The notes under the pieces were generated by a model. It saw only the letters and a program-made list of their open reading frames with translations, made no database searches and had not been told where the DNA came from. Positions 30,900-40,031 of a DNA stretch of 64,000 bases are shown one piece after another (position 1 is the stretch's first letter; each line of letters starts with the position of its first letter). The DNA is from Nitrospirota bacterium (GTDB lineage: Bacteria > Nitrospirota > JACRHL01). Position numbers and translations under genes: made by a program. The stretch spans positions 91,468-155,467 of the forward strand of contig JAOUFN010000004.1 of NCBI GenBank assembly GCA_029858285.1. The letters run 5' to 3'.

Positions 30900-31581
30900 G
30901 ATCCGGGGGTTCCGGCCGCAGGCCTCCACCGTTATCCAGCCGATGCACCAGGGGAATTAATTCCTGCATGTGACCCAGTACAAAATCCGGACGGGCGGCC
31001 AGCAACTCCTGGGGCTGACCCAGTCCGCAGGTGAGTATGGCGCACCGCACCCCGGCGGCGCGTGCGGCACCGATATCGGGCAGGCCGTCCCCCACCATCA
31101 GGGCTTCTTCCGGGGCCACGCCAAAATGCTCCAGCGCGGCGCGCAGCATGGCCGGGTCGGGCTTGAGGGCGGGGATGCTGTCACCTCCCAGCACCAGCCC
31201 CACGCGCTCACCGAGGCCCAGGTTGCGCACCACTCCTTCGGTGTACAGCATCGGCTTGTTGGTGACGATGGCCTGATGGCGGCTGCCGAAGGCCTCCAGC
31301 ACCTGCTCCACCCCTGGATACAGGCGGGTGTGGTCGGTAAGATGGTTCAGGTAGTGTGCCCGGAACACCGCCAGGGCATTTTCCAGATCCTCGGGGCGCT
31401 CCTCGCCCACGGCCCGGGCCAGCAGCGTGCGAACCCCGTTGCCGACGAAACCGTACAATTCCTGGCGCGAATGCTGGGGCAATCCCAGATCGGACAAAGT
31501 GCGGTTCACCGCGTTGGCGAGATCGTCTTTGGAATCGACGAGGGTGCCGTCCAGGTCATAGAGCAGCAGTCGGATGGGCAT
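30892..31581 (-). CDS. gph: Phosphoglycolate phosphatase (HAD superfamily)
   Basis: A 229-residue cytosolic HAD phosphatase. Motif I DLDGTLVDS has both catalytic Asp residues. Motif II is AIVTNKP, and motif III with IV is LKPDPAMLRAAL and MVGDGLPDIGAARAAG. The length and the helical cap between motifs I and II match Gph, which clears 2-phosphoglycolate from DNA repair or photorespiration. Related HAD enzymes (pyrophosphatase PpaX) look alike. It is the first gene of the gph-M16-M16-uppP operon. Confidence 0.88.
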   Translation of the reverse strand: MPIRLLLYDLDGTLVDSKDDLANAVNRTLSDLGLPQHSRQELYGFVGNGVRTLLARAVGEERPEDLENALAVFRAHYLNHLTDHTRLYPGVEQVLEAFGSRHQAIVTNKPMLYTEGVVRNLGLGERVGLVLGGDSIPALKPDPAMLRAALEHFGVAPEEALMVGDGLPDIGAARAAGVRCAILTCGLGQPQELLAARPDFVLGHMQELIPLVHRLDNGGGLRPEPPDRD

Positions 31582-31687
31582 GAGGGAGTCGGGTCCGGGT
31601 GCGTGGGGCGCCGCTGAACGGCACGGGTTGCGGCGCGGGTTGTGATGGCACCGACTGTGGCGGGCGCCGGAACCGCATCAGCCGGGG

Positions 31688-34600
31688 TTACATGTGGCCC
31701 GGAAAGATAACATATACCTTGCCGGCCTGTCGGCGCACCTCGATGATCGCCTCCGGGGCCTGGAAGCGGCCAGGGTAGACCATGTAGCCCAGGAACAGGC
31801 TGACATCCGTGGTGGGCGAGGTGGCGATCAGCTCATCCTGCCCGTCCAGATTCAGGTCCGTGGCGATCAACGTATCGCCGAAGCTCGCATGGGCGGACCC
31901 GGCATAGGCAGTGATATAACCCTCGGAGACAGGGGGACCGGAGGTTTGCCCGCGATAGAAGAAAATGCTCCCCGTATCCGGCCCCACCGGACTGTCGTGG
32001 TAAGGGGCGCTGACCACCAGCGAAGCGGCGCCCGTCCCTCCGGGGGCGAAGTGTCCCACCGCCAGCCGTACCCCGAACTCCATTCCTTGCTGGACGCCAG
32101 GCGGGCCAATGCGCAGCGGGGGCAGAGCGGTAAAGCCTGGGCCAGTGTCGTACAGCAGGGCCTCGCCCACCTCCCGGTCGAATGCCCCCGGCTTGGCCGG
32201 GTCATAAAAAAATGGGTCGGCACGGGTACGGAACGGTGCCCCGACAACCAGTTCGTCCGCCGGATCGCTGGTGATCAGGTTGCCCACGGCCAGCCCCATA
32301 CCAAAACCACTCGGATGCCCGAAGGGGGAGGCAATCGGGTCGGTGACGACCATGCGCGCTGTACCCAAGGTGGCGATGCGCAGGGCACTGGATGTGGCCA
32401 CTTGCCAGTTTGTGGGGGCGATCCCCACCACCCGGGGGGTGGCCGGGTTATCGGTGGGGGTTCCCTTGGGGTCCCGCCCCGGAGCGCCCACGAACAACTC
32501 CGCGATGCCATCGCCCGTGACGTCACCGAGGGCCAGCGCACTGCCAAAAAATGCATTGCTGCGGGGTGCTAGCTCGGTGACCACGGCCCGCAGCGGACCG
32601 GAAAACAACCAGTCGCCGTTTGCCGGCGCCAGCAGCACCTCCACGAATCCGGCATTCACGACACCGCCCACATCGCCATACGGAGCGCCCACGATCAGAT
32701 CGTCCCGGCCGTCACCGTTCAGGTCCCGGGCCGCGAGGCGGAAGCCGTAGCGGGTGTTGGCCCGGGTATTGTTGACGTTCCACAGGGGAAGGCCGTTGGG
32801 GGCGGTCATGGTGATTTCGGGGACAATGCGATTGACCGCCCGAATGCCTCCATTGGCGTCCAGCAGCCAGACGTCGACAAAACCCACCTGGGGGTCGTTG
32901 CTGCCGGGTACCTTGGCGTAGGGGGCGCTCACCGCCACGTCTCCCAGGCCGTCGCCGTCGAAGTCTCCACCAACCAGTTGTGTGCCCCAGGTTGATCCGG
33001 CATCCACCAACTGGCCGGAAATCGGGTCAATCTGCCGGTTGGTATAGGGGATGATGGAGGGAAACGGCGTAGCCGGGTCGGATGTATAAGGGAAAGCGTC
33101 CAGACGTACGGCCACGGCAGTATCCTGGGTGGGATAGCTACCAATCACACTGGGTTTGTTGCGGTCCGGATCCAGCGGATCACGGCCAATGAGCGATACC
33201 CCCACCGAGGCCCCGAAATTGACGCCGGGTGTGGGGTAGCCCAGGCCAATAATCTGGCTCCCGGAGGCATCAAGTGCCAGATCGGGAGAGGTGAGAACCG
33301 ACATCCCCTGGACCAGCCGCACCTGTCCCAGCGCCCAATACCCGGCGTTGTCCGGGTCTTTCAGGCGCACCATGGGGGCGGATTGTATGGGCAGGGCCAG
33401 ACCGGCCGGGGCGGAGTAGAGGCCATACGGAGTGGTAATCGTCCCGGCACCAACCACGTCCCACACGGCCTTTTCCTGCGCGACGGATCCGGAAAACATT
33501 TCCTGGCGACCGACCTTGCCCGTCACGGCGAGGGACGCCTCGCCCGGTGTCACACTGATGGCGGGGAACGGCTTCTGCAACACCACGAACACGCCGCCCG
33601 CGTCCGTGCCGGCGTAGGGGGCGCCACAGATAATGTCGCGGTGGCCGTCTAGATTCAGGTCGGCGATGGCGAACGCGGCACCGTAGCCATCCCCCGGGGT
33701 CTGGCCGCTGGCGCCGAACAGGCGCATGCGCCCGAAGCCAGTGTTGCCGTTACCCAGATACACGGTCACCGAGCCGTTCTGGAGCAAGGATGCGGTGCCC
33801 ACCCCAAGGTCATTGTTGCCATCACCGTCCACGTCGTTGATACGAAGTGTGGCGCCGAAGCGCAATCCGTCGGACGGGGAGGGGGGTAGCAACTGATTGG
33901 TCCAGTGCAGCCCTTCCAGACCGTCACCAAAAAACAAAAACACCGCCCCGGCGGCGACGGGCACGCCACCCGCCCCGATCACCGGCTGTCCCAATGCACT
34001 CACCGCGACGTCCTGCAGCAGGTCGCCAGACAAATCGCCAGCGGCGATCTCGTGGCCAAAGCGGGCACCAGACGCCGGGAATGGGCTGTGGAGCTCGATG
34101 GGTGTGCGGAATCGGGGGGTGGGGGAGGCGACATCGGCGTGGAACGCGAATACCTGACCAGCCGAAGTGTAAGTCACTCCGCCTGCGGTCACCGCGGCTC
34201 CCGGAGCCCCCACGAGCAGGTCATTCACCTGCGCGGCCTCGCCGCTGAGGCCGTATTGGGAGCATCCGTCCAGACAGGCGCGGGTGAGTGATTCGCCGAA
34301 CGCGGCACCCGCCTGTGGCACGGGTTGAGTGAGGGGGGCCGCCAGGACAATGCCTGGAGTGCCGGCATAGCTCAGGACGTGTACTTCACCAGCCAGAGGC
34401 AGACCGGCCACCGTGCGCCCGGGGGCCCCCGCCGCCACGGCCTGAACGGTCGCCCCGGCAAAGTAACCCGTGGCCAGAGTGGCGCCAAACCGGTCTCCGG
34501 CCACACCGGAGGGCAAAGACAACGAGATCGGCGCAGAGAATGTGCCGTTCGGTTGTGACAGGAATGCGTGCACCACCCCGGCCCCCGGGACGGCGCCCAC

Positions 34601-35578
34601 GCCGCCAGGCTCGCCGATCACCAGATCCGTGAGGCCGTCGCCATTGACGTCCGCAGCGGCCAGAGAGGTTCCGAACTGTCCGTTTGCCACCGGGCTTGGG
34701 GAAGACAGCAAGACTGGAAGCGCGCTGAAACCGTCCCAGCCGAATTCGCGGATCCACACCTGCCCGGCGGCGGCCACCGGCACCCCGGCCACGCTGACAT
34801 CGGCCAGCGGAGCGCTGGCGATGACTTCGCGGAAACCGTCGTTGTCCAGGTCGGCGGTGATGACGCGGCTACCGAAGCGACCGGCACCCGGAAAGCTGCC
34901 GGGTGGAATGGTGATGTCCCCCGCCAGTGTGGTGATGGTGACGCTGGCCGATTTGGTGGGATCCACCACGCTGGTGGCCTTCACCACGGTTACTCCGGGG
35001 CCGGTGGGCGCGGAGTACAGACCGCTACTGGTCACCGTGCCGGGGCCAGTGGCGCTCCAGATCAGTTCCTGTACCGGGGTGCCGGAAACCGTGGGGACGA
35101 ACTGCAATGACTCGCCGGTGAGCATGACCGCCGAGGGGGGGGCGATGGTCACCTGCACGTTGATGCCGGTACCAGACACAGGCAAACGGAATTCCGGGTT
35201 GAACGGGTCGTTGCTGACAAAGATCAGGTCGGCACTGACGTCGCCCTCGGCGGACGGCTCAAACCGGATCGGGATATTCCATGTGCCACCGGGCTGGATT
35301 GGCAACAACTGGGACACATCCGCAAAAAAATCCGCATGGGTGGAGGTGATGGAAGCCAGCACCAGATCAACGCTGCCGATATTGGTCACCTGAACCAGGG
35401 GCGGGCGCGGGTCCGGGGGGGAGCCCAGCGGGCGAAAACCGAAGGTCAGGGGGATCGGGTTGAAGGTGGCCACCGCCATCTGAGCCGACGCGGCGGGCAC
35501 TGTCTGGGCGTGGGCCGACGATACCAAAAGCAGACACAATCCCGCCAGGACGGCAGCCGCCATCCCCATCCGCGGCAT
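31688..35578 (-). CDS. Giant secreted FG-GAP (integrin-alpha-like) repeat protein with Ig-like domains
   Basis: A protein of about 1,296 residues. The ATG at 35578 gives a clean signal peptide (MGMAAAVLAGLCLLLVSSAHA). An earlier TTG start at 35611 would lie inside a TATAAT box. After the signal comes a choice-of-anchor-D/HYDIN-like domain (VTNIGSVDLVLASITSTHADF). Two similar Ig-like modules occur (ending LIWSATGPGTVTSSGLYSAP and AVWDVVGAGTITTPYGLYSAP). At least ten FG-GAP blades carry calcium loops, such as DVNGDGLTDLVIGEPG, DVDGDGNNDLGVG, DFDGDGLGDVAVSAPY and DLNGDGRDDLIVGAPYGD. It has no obvious anchor and would form one or more beta-propellers outside the cell. Adhesion or ligand binding is inferred. 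Confidence 0.9.
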   Translation of the reverse strand: MPRMGMAAAVLAGLCLLLVSSAHAQTVPAASAQMAVATFNPIPLTFGFRPLGSPPDPRPPLVQVTNIGSVDLVLASITSTHADFFADVSQLLPIQPGGTWNIPIRFEPSAEGDVSADLIFVSNDPFNPEFRLPVSGTGINVQVTIAPPSAVMLTGESLQFVPTVSGTPVQELIWSATGPGTVTSSGLYSAPTGPGVTVVKATSVVDPTKSASVTITTLAGDITIPPGSFPGAGRFGSRVITADLDNDGFREVIASAPLADVSVAGVPVAAAGQVWIREFGWDGFSALPVLLSSPSPVANGQFGTSLAAADVNGDGLTDLVIGEPGGVGAVPGAGVVHAFLSQPNGTFSAPISLSLPSGVAGDRFGATLATGYFAGATVQAVAAGAPGRTVAGLPLAGEVHVLSYAGTPGIVLAAPLTQPVPQAGAAFGESLTRACLDGCSQYGLSGEAAQVNDLLVGAPGAAVTAGGVTYTSAGQVFAFHADVASPTPRFRTPIELHSPFPASGARFGHEIAAGDLSGDLLQDVAVSALGQPVIGAGGVPVAAGAVFLFFGDGLEGLHWTNQLLPPSPSDGLRFGATLRINDVDGDGNNDLGVGTASLLQNGSVTVYLGNGNTGFGRMRLFGASGQTPGDGYGAAFAIADLNLDGHRDIICGAPYAGTDAGGVFVVLQKPFPAISVTPGEASLAVTGKVGRQEMFSGSVAQEKAVWDVVGAGTITTPYGLYSAPAGLALPIQSAPMVRLKDPDNAGYWALGQVRLVQGMSVLTSPDLALDASGSQIIGLGYPTPGVNFGASVGVSLIGRDPLDPDRNKPSVIGSYPTQDTAVAVRLDAFPYTSDPATPFPSIIPYTNRQIDPISGQLVDAGSTWGTQLVGGDFDGDGLGDVAVSAPYAKVPGSNDPQVGFVDVWLLDANGGIRAVNRIVPEITMTAPNGLPLWNVNNTRANTRYGFRLAARDLNGDGRDDLIVGAPYGDVGGVVNAGFVEVLLAPANGDWLFSGPLRAVVTELAPRSNAFFGSALALGDVTGDGIAELFVGAPGRDPKGTPTDNPATPRVVGIAPTNWQVATSSALRIATLGTARMVVTDPIASPFGHPSGFGMGLAVGNLITSDPADELVVGAPFRTRADPFFYDPAKPGAFDREVGEALLYDTGPGFTALPPLRIGPPGVQQGMEFGVRLAVGHFAPGGTGAASLVVSAPYHDSPVGPDTGSIFFYRGQTSGPPVSEGYITAYAGSAHASFGDTLIATDLNLDGQDELIATSPTTDVSLFLGYMVYPGRFQAPEAIIEVRRQAGKVYVIFPGHM

Positions 35579-35610
35579 TATGCTGGGGCGTCGCGCACTC
35601 ACAACGTTCA

Positions 35611-35616
35611 ATTATA
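35611..35616 (-). promoter_or_regulatory. -10 box candidate for the FG-GAP gene
   Basis: TATAAT on the minus strand, about 33 bases before the chosen ATG. No good -35 is present 16-18 bases upstream. The AT-rich patch stands out in the region divergent from dut. Confidence 0.4.
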
Positions 35617-35758
35617 CCGCATATTTTGCACCCTTCCGCCCGCAGCCCCCGCTCCGTTCCCCTTTTGCCTTGGTTGGCAAACAGGTAGAATACGCACGCG
35701 CCCCCCATACCCGCCCCGGACGTCCGGGGCGCGGGGTGCGGCAAGGTTTTCCGGATAC

Positions 35759-36235
35759 ATGGATATTTCCCCGCATACCGTCCCCTTTCCGCCCGGTTCA
35801 TCCGCCCCGGCGGCCGAGTTGCGCGTGGCCAGGCTGCACCCCGCTGCGCGCCCGCCGCGCCGCGCCGAGGCCGGGGCCGCCGGGTACGATCTGTTTGCCT
35901 GCGGGGAGCAGTCGGGGCGCATGATCGCCACCGGCATCGCGCTGGAAATTCCCCCCGGATGGGTGGGACTGATTCGCGACCGTTCCGGCATCGCCGCAGC
36001 GGGACGTGGCTTCACGGTCGCCGGAGTGATCGACAGTTCTTACCGTGGCGAGGTGAAGGTGCTGTTCGACCGCGACATGCAGGTGGAAGATGGAGAGCGG
36101 GTGGCGCAATTGGTGGTGGTGCCGCATTTTTCCGGTGCGGTAGCCGAGGTGGACGGCTTGGCGGAATTGTCCGCTACCGATCGCGGGGAGCGCGGGTTCG
36201 GCTCCACAGGCCGTTTTGCCCAGGAGTGGAAGTGA
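35759..36235 (+). CDS. dut: Deoxyuridine 5'-triphosphate nucleotidohydrolase (dUTPase)
   Basis: A 158-residue trimeric dUTPase that hydrolyses dUTP to dUMP. All five motifs are seen: I AGAAGYDLFA, II PPGWVGLIRDRSGIA, III GVIDSSYRGEVKVLF, IV DGERVAQLVVVP and V DRGERGFGSTG. The ATG 35759 gives an N-terminal extension of about 15 residues before the core. Its stop overlaps the start of rnd (GTGA). Confidence 0.97.
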   Translation: MDISPHTVPFPPGSSAPAAELRVARLHPAARPPRRAEAGAAGYDLFACGEQSGRMIATGIALEIPPGWVGLIRDRSGIAAAGRGFTVAGVIDSSYRGEVKVLFDRDMQVEDGERVAQLVVVPHFSGAVAEVDGLAELSATDRGERGFGSTGRFAQEWK

Positions 36236-37413
36236 CCGACGACGCCCCCTACCAAATGATCGAACAAAGTGCCGACCTGGAGCACTTCATGAAGCGCATT
36301 CAGAGCTGTCCGGTGCTGGCGGTGGATACCGAAGCCAACTCCCTGCACAACTACGTGGAAAAGGTGTCGCTGGTGCAACTCACCGCGCGCGCCGCCGACG
36401 GCACCCTGCATCACGCCATTGTCGACCCCCTGGCGGACGGCATCGACATGCAGAAACTGGCTCCGATGCTGGCCGATCCAGCCGTGGTGGTGGTGTTTCA
36501 CGGTGCGGACTACGACGTGGTCTCGATGAAGCGTGACTTCGGCTACGCCATCACCAATGTTTACGACACCATGATCGCCGCCCGTGCCGCAGGCGTCCAG
36601 CGCTTCGGCCTGGCCGATCTGGTGGGCGGCTATTTTGGCGTGACGCTGAACAAGAAATACCAGAAGCACGACTGGGCTTCCCGCCCCATTTCGCAGGAAG
36701 CCCTCGACTACGCCCACCTGGATACCCGCTACCTGCCGGAAATCATGGACCTGCTCAGGGAAAAGGTGGCGTCCCTGGGGCGGGAGGACATGGTCGAGGA
36801 GGAGTGCCGCCTGGTGGAGGACCGTACCTGGGTGGCAAGGGCGCCCGATGGCAACGCCTTCATCTCCATGAAAGGCGCCTCGCGGCTGCCGGAGAAGAGC
36901 CAGCGGGTGTTGCGCGAAGTCTATCGCTTCCGCGAACGGCTTGCGGCTGCGCGGGACTGGCCACCGTTCAAGATCATGGGCAACGAGGCGATGCTGAACA
37001 TTGCCCGCACCATGCCCGCCGACGCCCGTGCGTTGCAACAGGCCATTGGTGGACATGCCCGGTTGCTGCAGCGGCATGGGCCGGAACTGCTGGACGCCAT
37101 TGCCACCGGTCTGGTTAGCGAGGAGGAACTCCCGCGCCCCGAAAAAAAGGGCGGCGGGCGGCGTTTTTCCCGCGAGGACGATCTTCTGTTCAACCACCTC
37201 AGGGAATGGCGCAACCGCCAGGCTGCCACCGAACAGGTGGAGCCCGCCGTGGTCATGAACAATCAGGCGTTGCAGGAGATTGCCGCCCGCCGCCCACTGA
37301 CTGCGGAGGCTGTGGAGCAGGTCCCCGGCATCCGCCGCTGGCAGGTCCGCCGCTACGCCGGGGAACTGGCCGGGCAGGTGGCGGCCTTTCAGGACGTGCC
37401 AGCAGGCGGCTGA
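36232..37413 (+). CDS. rnd: Ribonuclease D-like 3'-5' exoribonuclease
   Basis: A 393-residue protein starting with GTG that overlaps the dut stop. The DEDDy exonuclease core has VLAVDTEANSLHNY (Asp and Glu), VVVFHGADYDVVSMKRDFG (Asp) and YAHLDTRYLPEIMDLL (Tyr and Asp). Two HRDC-like helical regions follow, the second being LLFNHLREWRNRQA to AVEQVPGIRRWQVRRYAGEL. RNase D trims 3' ends of tRNA and other stable RNAs. The length is close to E. coli Rnd (375). The pair with dut and the following fabI form a plus-strand cluster. Confidence 0.94.
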   Translation: MTDDAPYQMIEQSADLEHFMKRIQSCPVLAVDTEANSLHNYVEKVSLVQLTARAADGTLHHAIVDPLADGIDMQKLAPMLADPAVVVVFHGADYDVVSMKRDFGYAITNVYDTMIAARAAGVQRFGLADLVGGYFGVTLNKKYQKHDWASRPISQEALDYAHLDTRYLPEIMDLLREKVASLGREDMVEEECRLVEDRTWVARAPDGNAFISMKGASRLPEKSQRVLREVYRFRERLAAARDWPPFKIMGNEAMLNIARTMPADARALQQAIGGHARLLQRHGPELLDAIATGLVSEEELPRPEKKGGGRRFSREDDLLFNHLREWRNRQAATEQVEPAVVMNNQALQEIAARRPLTAEAVEQVPGIRRWQVRRYAGELAGQVAAFQDVPAGG

Positions 37414-37461
37414 ATCTTCCCCGGAATCTTCCCCCAATGGTTTGAGCGGAGAAAAATCAGC

Positions 37462-38229
37462 ATGGGTCTGATGCAAGGCAAGCGTGGTGTAATCCTCGGT
37501 GTGGCCAACAACAAGTCCATCGCCTGGGGGGTGGCCCAGTCGCTGGTGCGGGAGGGGGCGAGCGTTGCCCTCACCTACATGAATGAGGCCATCGAAAAAC
37601 GTCTGCGGCCCCTGGCTGATGAACTGGGGGCCAGTCTGGTGCTGCCCTGCGACGCGGGCAGCGACGAGCAGATTGCCACGGCCATGCGCCAGGCTGGGGA
37701 GCGCCTTGGCGGTATCGATTTTCTGGTGCACTCCATCGCCTACGCGGACAAGGAGGACCTCAAGCACCCGCTGGTGCAAACCCGGCGCGAGAATTTCCGC
37801 ATGTCCATGGACATCAGCGCCTATACCCTGGTCGCCCTGTGTCGCGAGGCCCAGCCGTTTTTCAGCCCCGGCGCCAGTGTGCTGACCCTGTCGTTTTACG
37901 GTGCCGAAAAGGTAATGCCCAACTACAACGTGATGGGCGTCGCCAAAGCTGCGCTGGAGGCCTCGGTGCGCTACCTGGCATCGGACCTGGGGCCCTCCGG
38001 GGTGCGCGTCAACGCCCTTTCGGCCGGCCCCATCCGCACGCTGGCCGCCTCCGGCATCAGCGACTTCCGCGACATTCAGCGCACTGCTGCCGAACGTGCG
38101 CCACTGCGGCGCAACGTAGAGATTGACGAGGTGGGCGACGCCGCCCTGTACCTGTTGTCGCCCCTGTCGCGCGGCGTGACCGGCGAGATACATTACGTGG
38201 ACGCCGGGTACAACGTCATCGGCATGTAA
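37462..38229 (+). CDS. fabI: Enoyl-[acyl-carrier-protein] reductase (NADH)
   Basis: A 255-residue short-chain-dehydrogenase-type enoyl-ACP reductase for the last step of fatty-acid elongation. The nucleotide-binding N-terminus is GVANNKSIAWGVAQSL. The active-site region is LTLSFYGAEKVMPNYNVMGVAKAALE with the Tyr-x6-Lys pair. HSIAYADKEDLKHP has Ala where E. coli has Gly93 of the triclosan pocket; alphaproteobacterial enzymes also vary here. Start ATG 37462 lies 48 bases after rnd. Confidence 0.96.
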   Translation: MGLMQGKRGVILGVANNKSIAWGVAQSLVREGASVALTYMNEAIEKRLRPLADELGASLVLPCDAGSDEQIATAMRQAGERLGGIDFLVHSIAYADKEDLKHPLVQTRRENFRMSMDISAYTLVALCREAQPFFSPGASVLTLSFYGAEKVMPNYNVMGVAKAALEASVRYLASDLGPSGVRVNALSAGPIRTLAASGISDFRDIQRTAAERAPLRRNVEIDEVGDAALYLLSPLSRGVTGEIHYVDAGYNVIGM

Positions 38230-38342
38230 CCACCTGCCACTCCTCCGGGGGGGGGCATGGGGCCGGGCGCCCGCCGTTGGCAGGCAAGGAAATGTTGCCC
38301 CGGCAAGTGACACAAACCGGTGACGTGTGGCGAAGGACGGGG

Positions 38343-39512
38343 ATGGCGGTGATGCCCGACAACTCTGCAGACCCTGACGATGAGCGCTGGATGCGCCGCG
38401 CCCTGGCTCTGGCACGGCGTGCTCAGGGACGCACCTCGCCAAACCCGCTGGTAGGCGCGGTGCTGGTGAAGGCCGGTCGGGAAATCGCCCACGGCCACCA
38501 CGCCGGTCCCGGCTCCCTCCACGCCGAGACGCTGGCCCTGGAACGCGCGAAGCAGGCAGGTGTCAGCGTCCGGGGCGCAACCCTGTATGTGACCCTGGAG
38601 CCGTGCTGCCATACCGACAAACGTACGCCGCCTTGCGCCCCAAGGGTGGTGGCGGCAGGGCTGGCGCGGGTGGTGGTGGCCATGCAGGACGTCAATCCCA
38701 AGGTGGCCGGAGGTGGTTTGCGCCAGATTGCGGCCGCCGGAGTTTCCGTATCCATCGGCTGTCTGGAAGCCCATGCCCGGGCCCTTAACGCCCCCTACAT
38801 CCGTGCTTTCGGCCAGGGACTGCCGTGGGTGACCCTGAAGTTTGCCCAGACGCTGGACGGCAAGGTGGCCACCGCCTCCGGCCAGTCGCAGTGGATTACC
38901 GGAGAGGTGGCGCGCCGCCACGGCCACCGCATGCGCGGACAACACGACGTGATCCTGATCGGGGTGGGCACCCTGCTGGCCGACGATCCGCAACTCACCT
39001 GCAGAGTTCCCCGTGGCCGCAATCCGATGCGGGTGGTGGTGGACAGCCGTCTGCGCACTCCTCCCACGGCGCGCGTGTTGACGCAGGAGTCGCCGGGGCC
39101 TACCATCCTGGCGACGGTGGAGGGCGGGGACACAGGGCGGCGCCAGACACTGGAATCGGCCGGGGCGCACGTGGTGGAATTTCCCGCCGCGCCGGATCCG
39201 CAGGGGGGCCAGCAGTCGCAACGGCCGTCGCTCCGTGTCGACCTGACGGAACTGCTCCGCTATCTGGCGCGCGCCGGCCACCACCGGGTACTGTGCGAGG
39301 GCGGCCCGGAACTGGCGGCGTCTCTGCTGGCAGCGGGGCTGGTGGACCGGGTGGCGGCCTTTGTGGCCCCCATGTTGATGGGGTCGGATGCCTCGCGCGG
39401 GGCCGTGGGTGGCCCTCCCTTGGCTGCTTTGGCCGACTGTGCCCGGCTTGGGCCGCTGCACACGCGGCGGCTGGGTGATGATTTGCTTATTACGGCGGAT
39501 GTAGTGCGATGA
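38343..39512 (+). CDS. ribD: Bifunctional riboflavin deaminase/reductase
   Basis: A 389-residue enzyme for the second and third steps of riboflavin synthesis. The N-terminal deaminase has SPNPLVGAVLV, the zinc His/Glu in GSLHAETLAL and the zinc Cys pair in EPCCHTDKRTPPC. The C-terminal reductase has WVTLKFAQTLDGKVATASGQSQWITG, GVGTLLADDPQLTCR and HHRVLCEGGPELAASLL. The start at 38343 follows AAGGA at suitable distance; ATG 38352 is an alternative. No FMN riboswitch-like structure is evident in the 113-base gap upstream. Its stop overlaps the next small gene. Confidence 0.96.
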   Translation: MAVMPDNSADPDDERWMRRALALARRAQGRTSPNPLVGAVLVKAGREIAHGHHAGPGSLHAETLALERAKQAGVSVRGATLYVTLEPCCHTDKRTPPCAPRVVAAGLARVVVAMQDVNPKVAGGGLRQIAAAGVSVSIGCLEAHARALNAPYIRAFGQGLPWVTLKFAQTLDGKVATASGQSQWITGEVARRHGHRMRGQHDVILIGVGTLLADDPQLTCRVPRGRNPMRVVVDSRLRTPPTARVLTQESPGPTILATVEGGDTGRRQTLESAGAHVVEFPAAPDPQGGQQSQRPSLRVDLTELLRYLARAGHHRVLCEGGPELAASLLAAGLVDRVAAFVAPMLMGSDASRGAVGGPPLAALADCARLGPLHTRRLGDDLLITADVVR

Positions 39513-39955
39513 ACCAGAAACCGACCCGGATGTTACTCCTCAACCGCTTTCCCGGCCTGGCTGTCGGCCTGGCCAGCACGATTTTGTTCCTGGCGCTGGC
39601 GGTGCTGCCCGCCACAGCGGGAGCCGCAACTCCCGGCGAGGGGGTGGGTGGTGTGTTTCACGACGGCTTGTACGGTGGCGCCGTGGGTGCCTTGGTGGGA
39701 ACCGCCCTGTTGGCGTTCATCGATCACCCCGGGGACCATCTGGACTACATCTCCACCGGCGCCGCAGCGGGGGTGTTGGCCGGGGTGGTGTGGGGGGCCT
39801 ATTCCGTCTCCCGGCCTTACGCCTACTGGCAGGACGGCGGTCTGCATACCGGTGTGCTGCTGCCGGAACTGAGTGTGACCTCCGCTGCGGCCACCATGCC
39901 GAACAGCACGCGCGAAGTGACCGCCTGGTGGCGTTTATTCGGAGTGCGCTACTGA
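39509..39955 (+). CDS. Small membrane or exported protein of unknown function
   Basis: A 148-residue protein whose ATG overlaps the ribD stop (ATGA), so it is a real translated frame. It opens with a signal-like hydrophobic stretch (GLASTILFLALAVLPATAGA). A Gly/Ala-rich stretch follows (GGAVGALVGTALLAFIDH, ISTGAAAGVLAGVVWGAY) that resembles glycine-zipper transmembrane helices. It ends with a hydrophilic strand-like segment and WWRLFGVRY. I do not recognise a family. An inner- or outer-membrane location is likely. Confidence 0.7.
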   Translation: MNQKPTRMLLLNRFPGLAVGLASTILFLALAVLPATAGAATPGEGVGGVFHDGLYGGAVGALVGTALLAFIDHPGDHLDYISTGAAAGVLAGVVWGAYSVSRPYAYWQDGGLHTGVLLPELSVTSAAATMPNSTREVTAWWRLFGVRY

Positions 39956-40031
39956 AACCCTGCCGCCAGGCTCAAGAAGGGCTCCTGACCCGAGCCCCCC
40001 GTTCGGCCACCATCCAGACAAAGAGGTCTCC

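Noticed and set aside
36040..38442. 800-codon open minus-strand frame opposite dut, rnd and fabI
   Set aside because: The plus-strand genes have all catalytic motifs; this frame is a compositional shadow crossing three genes.
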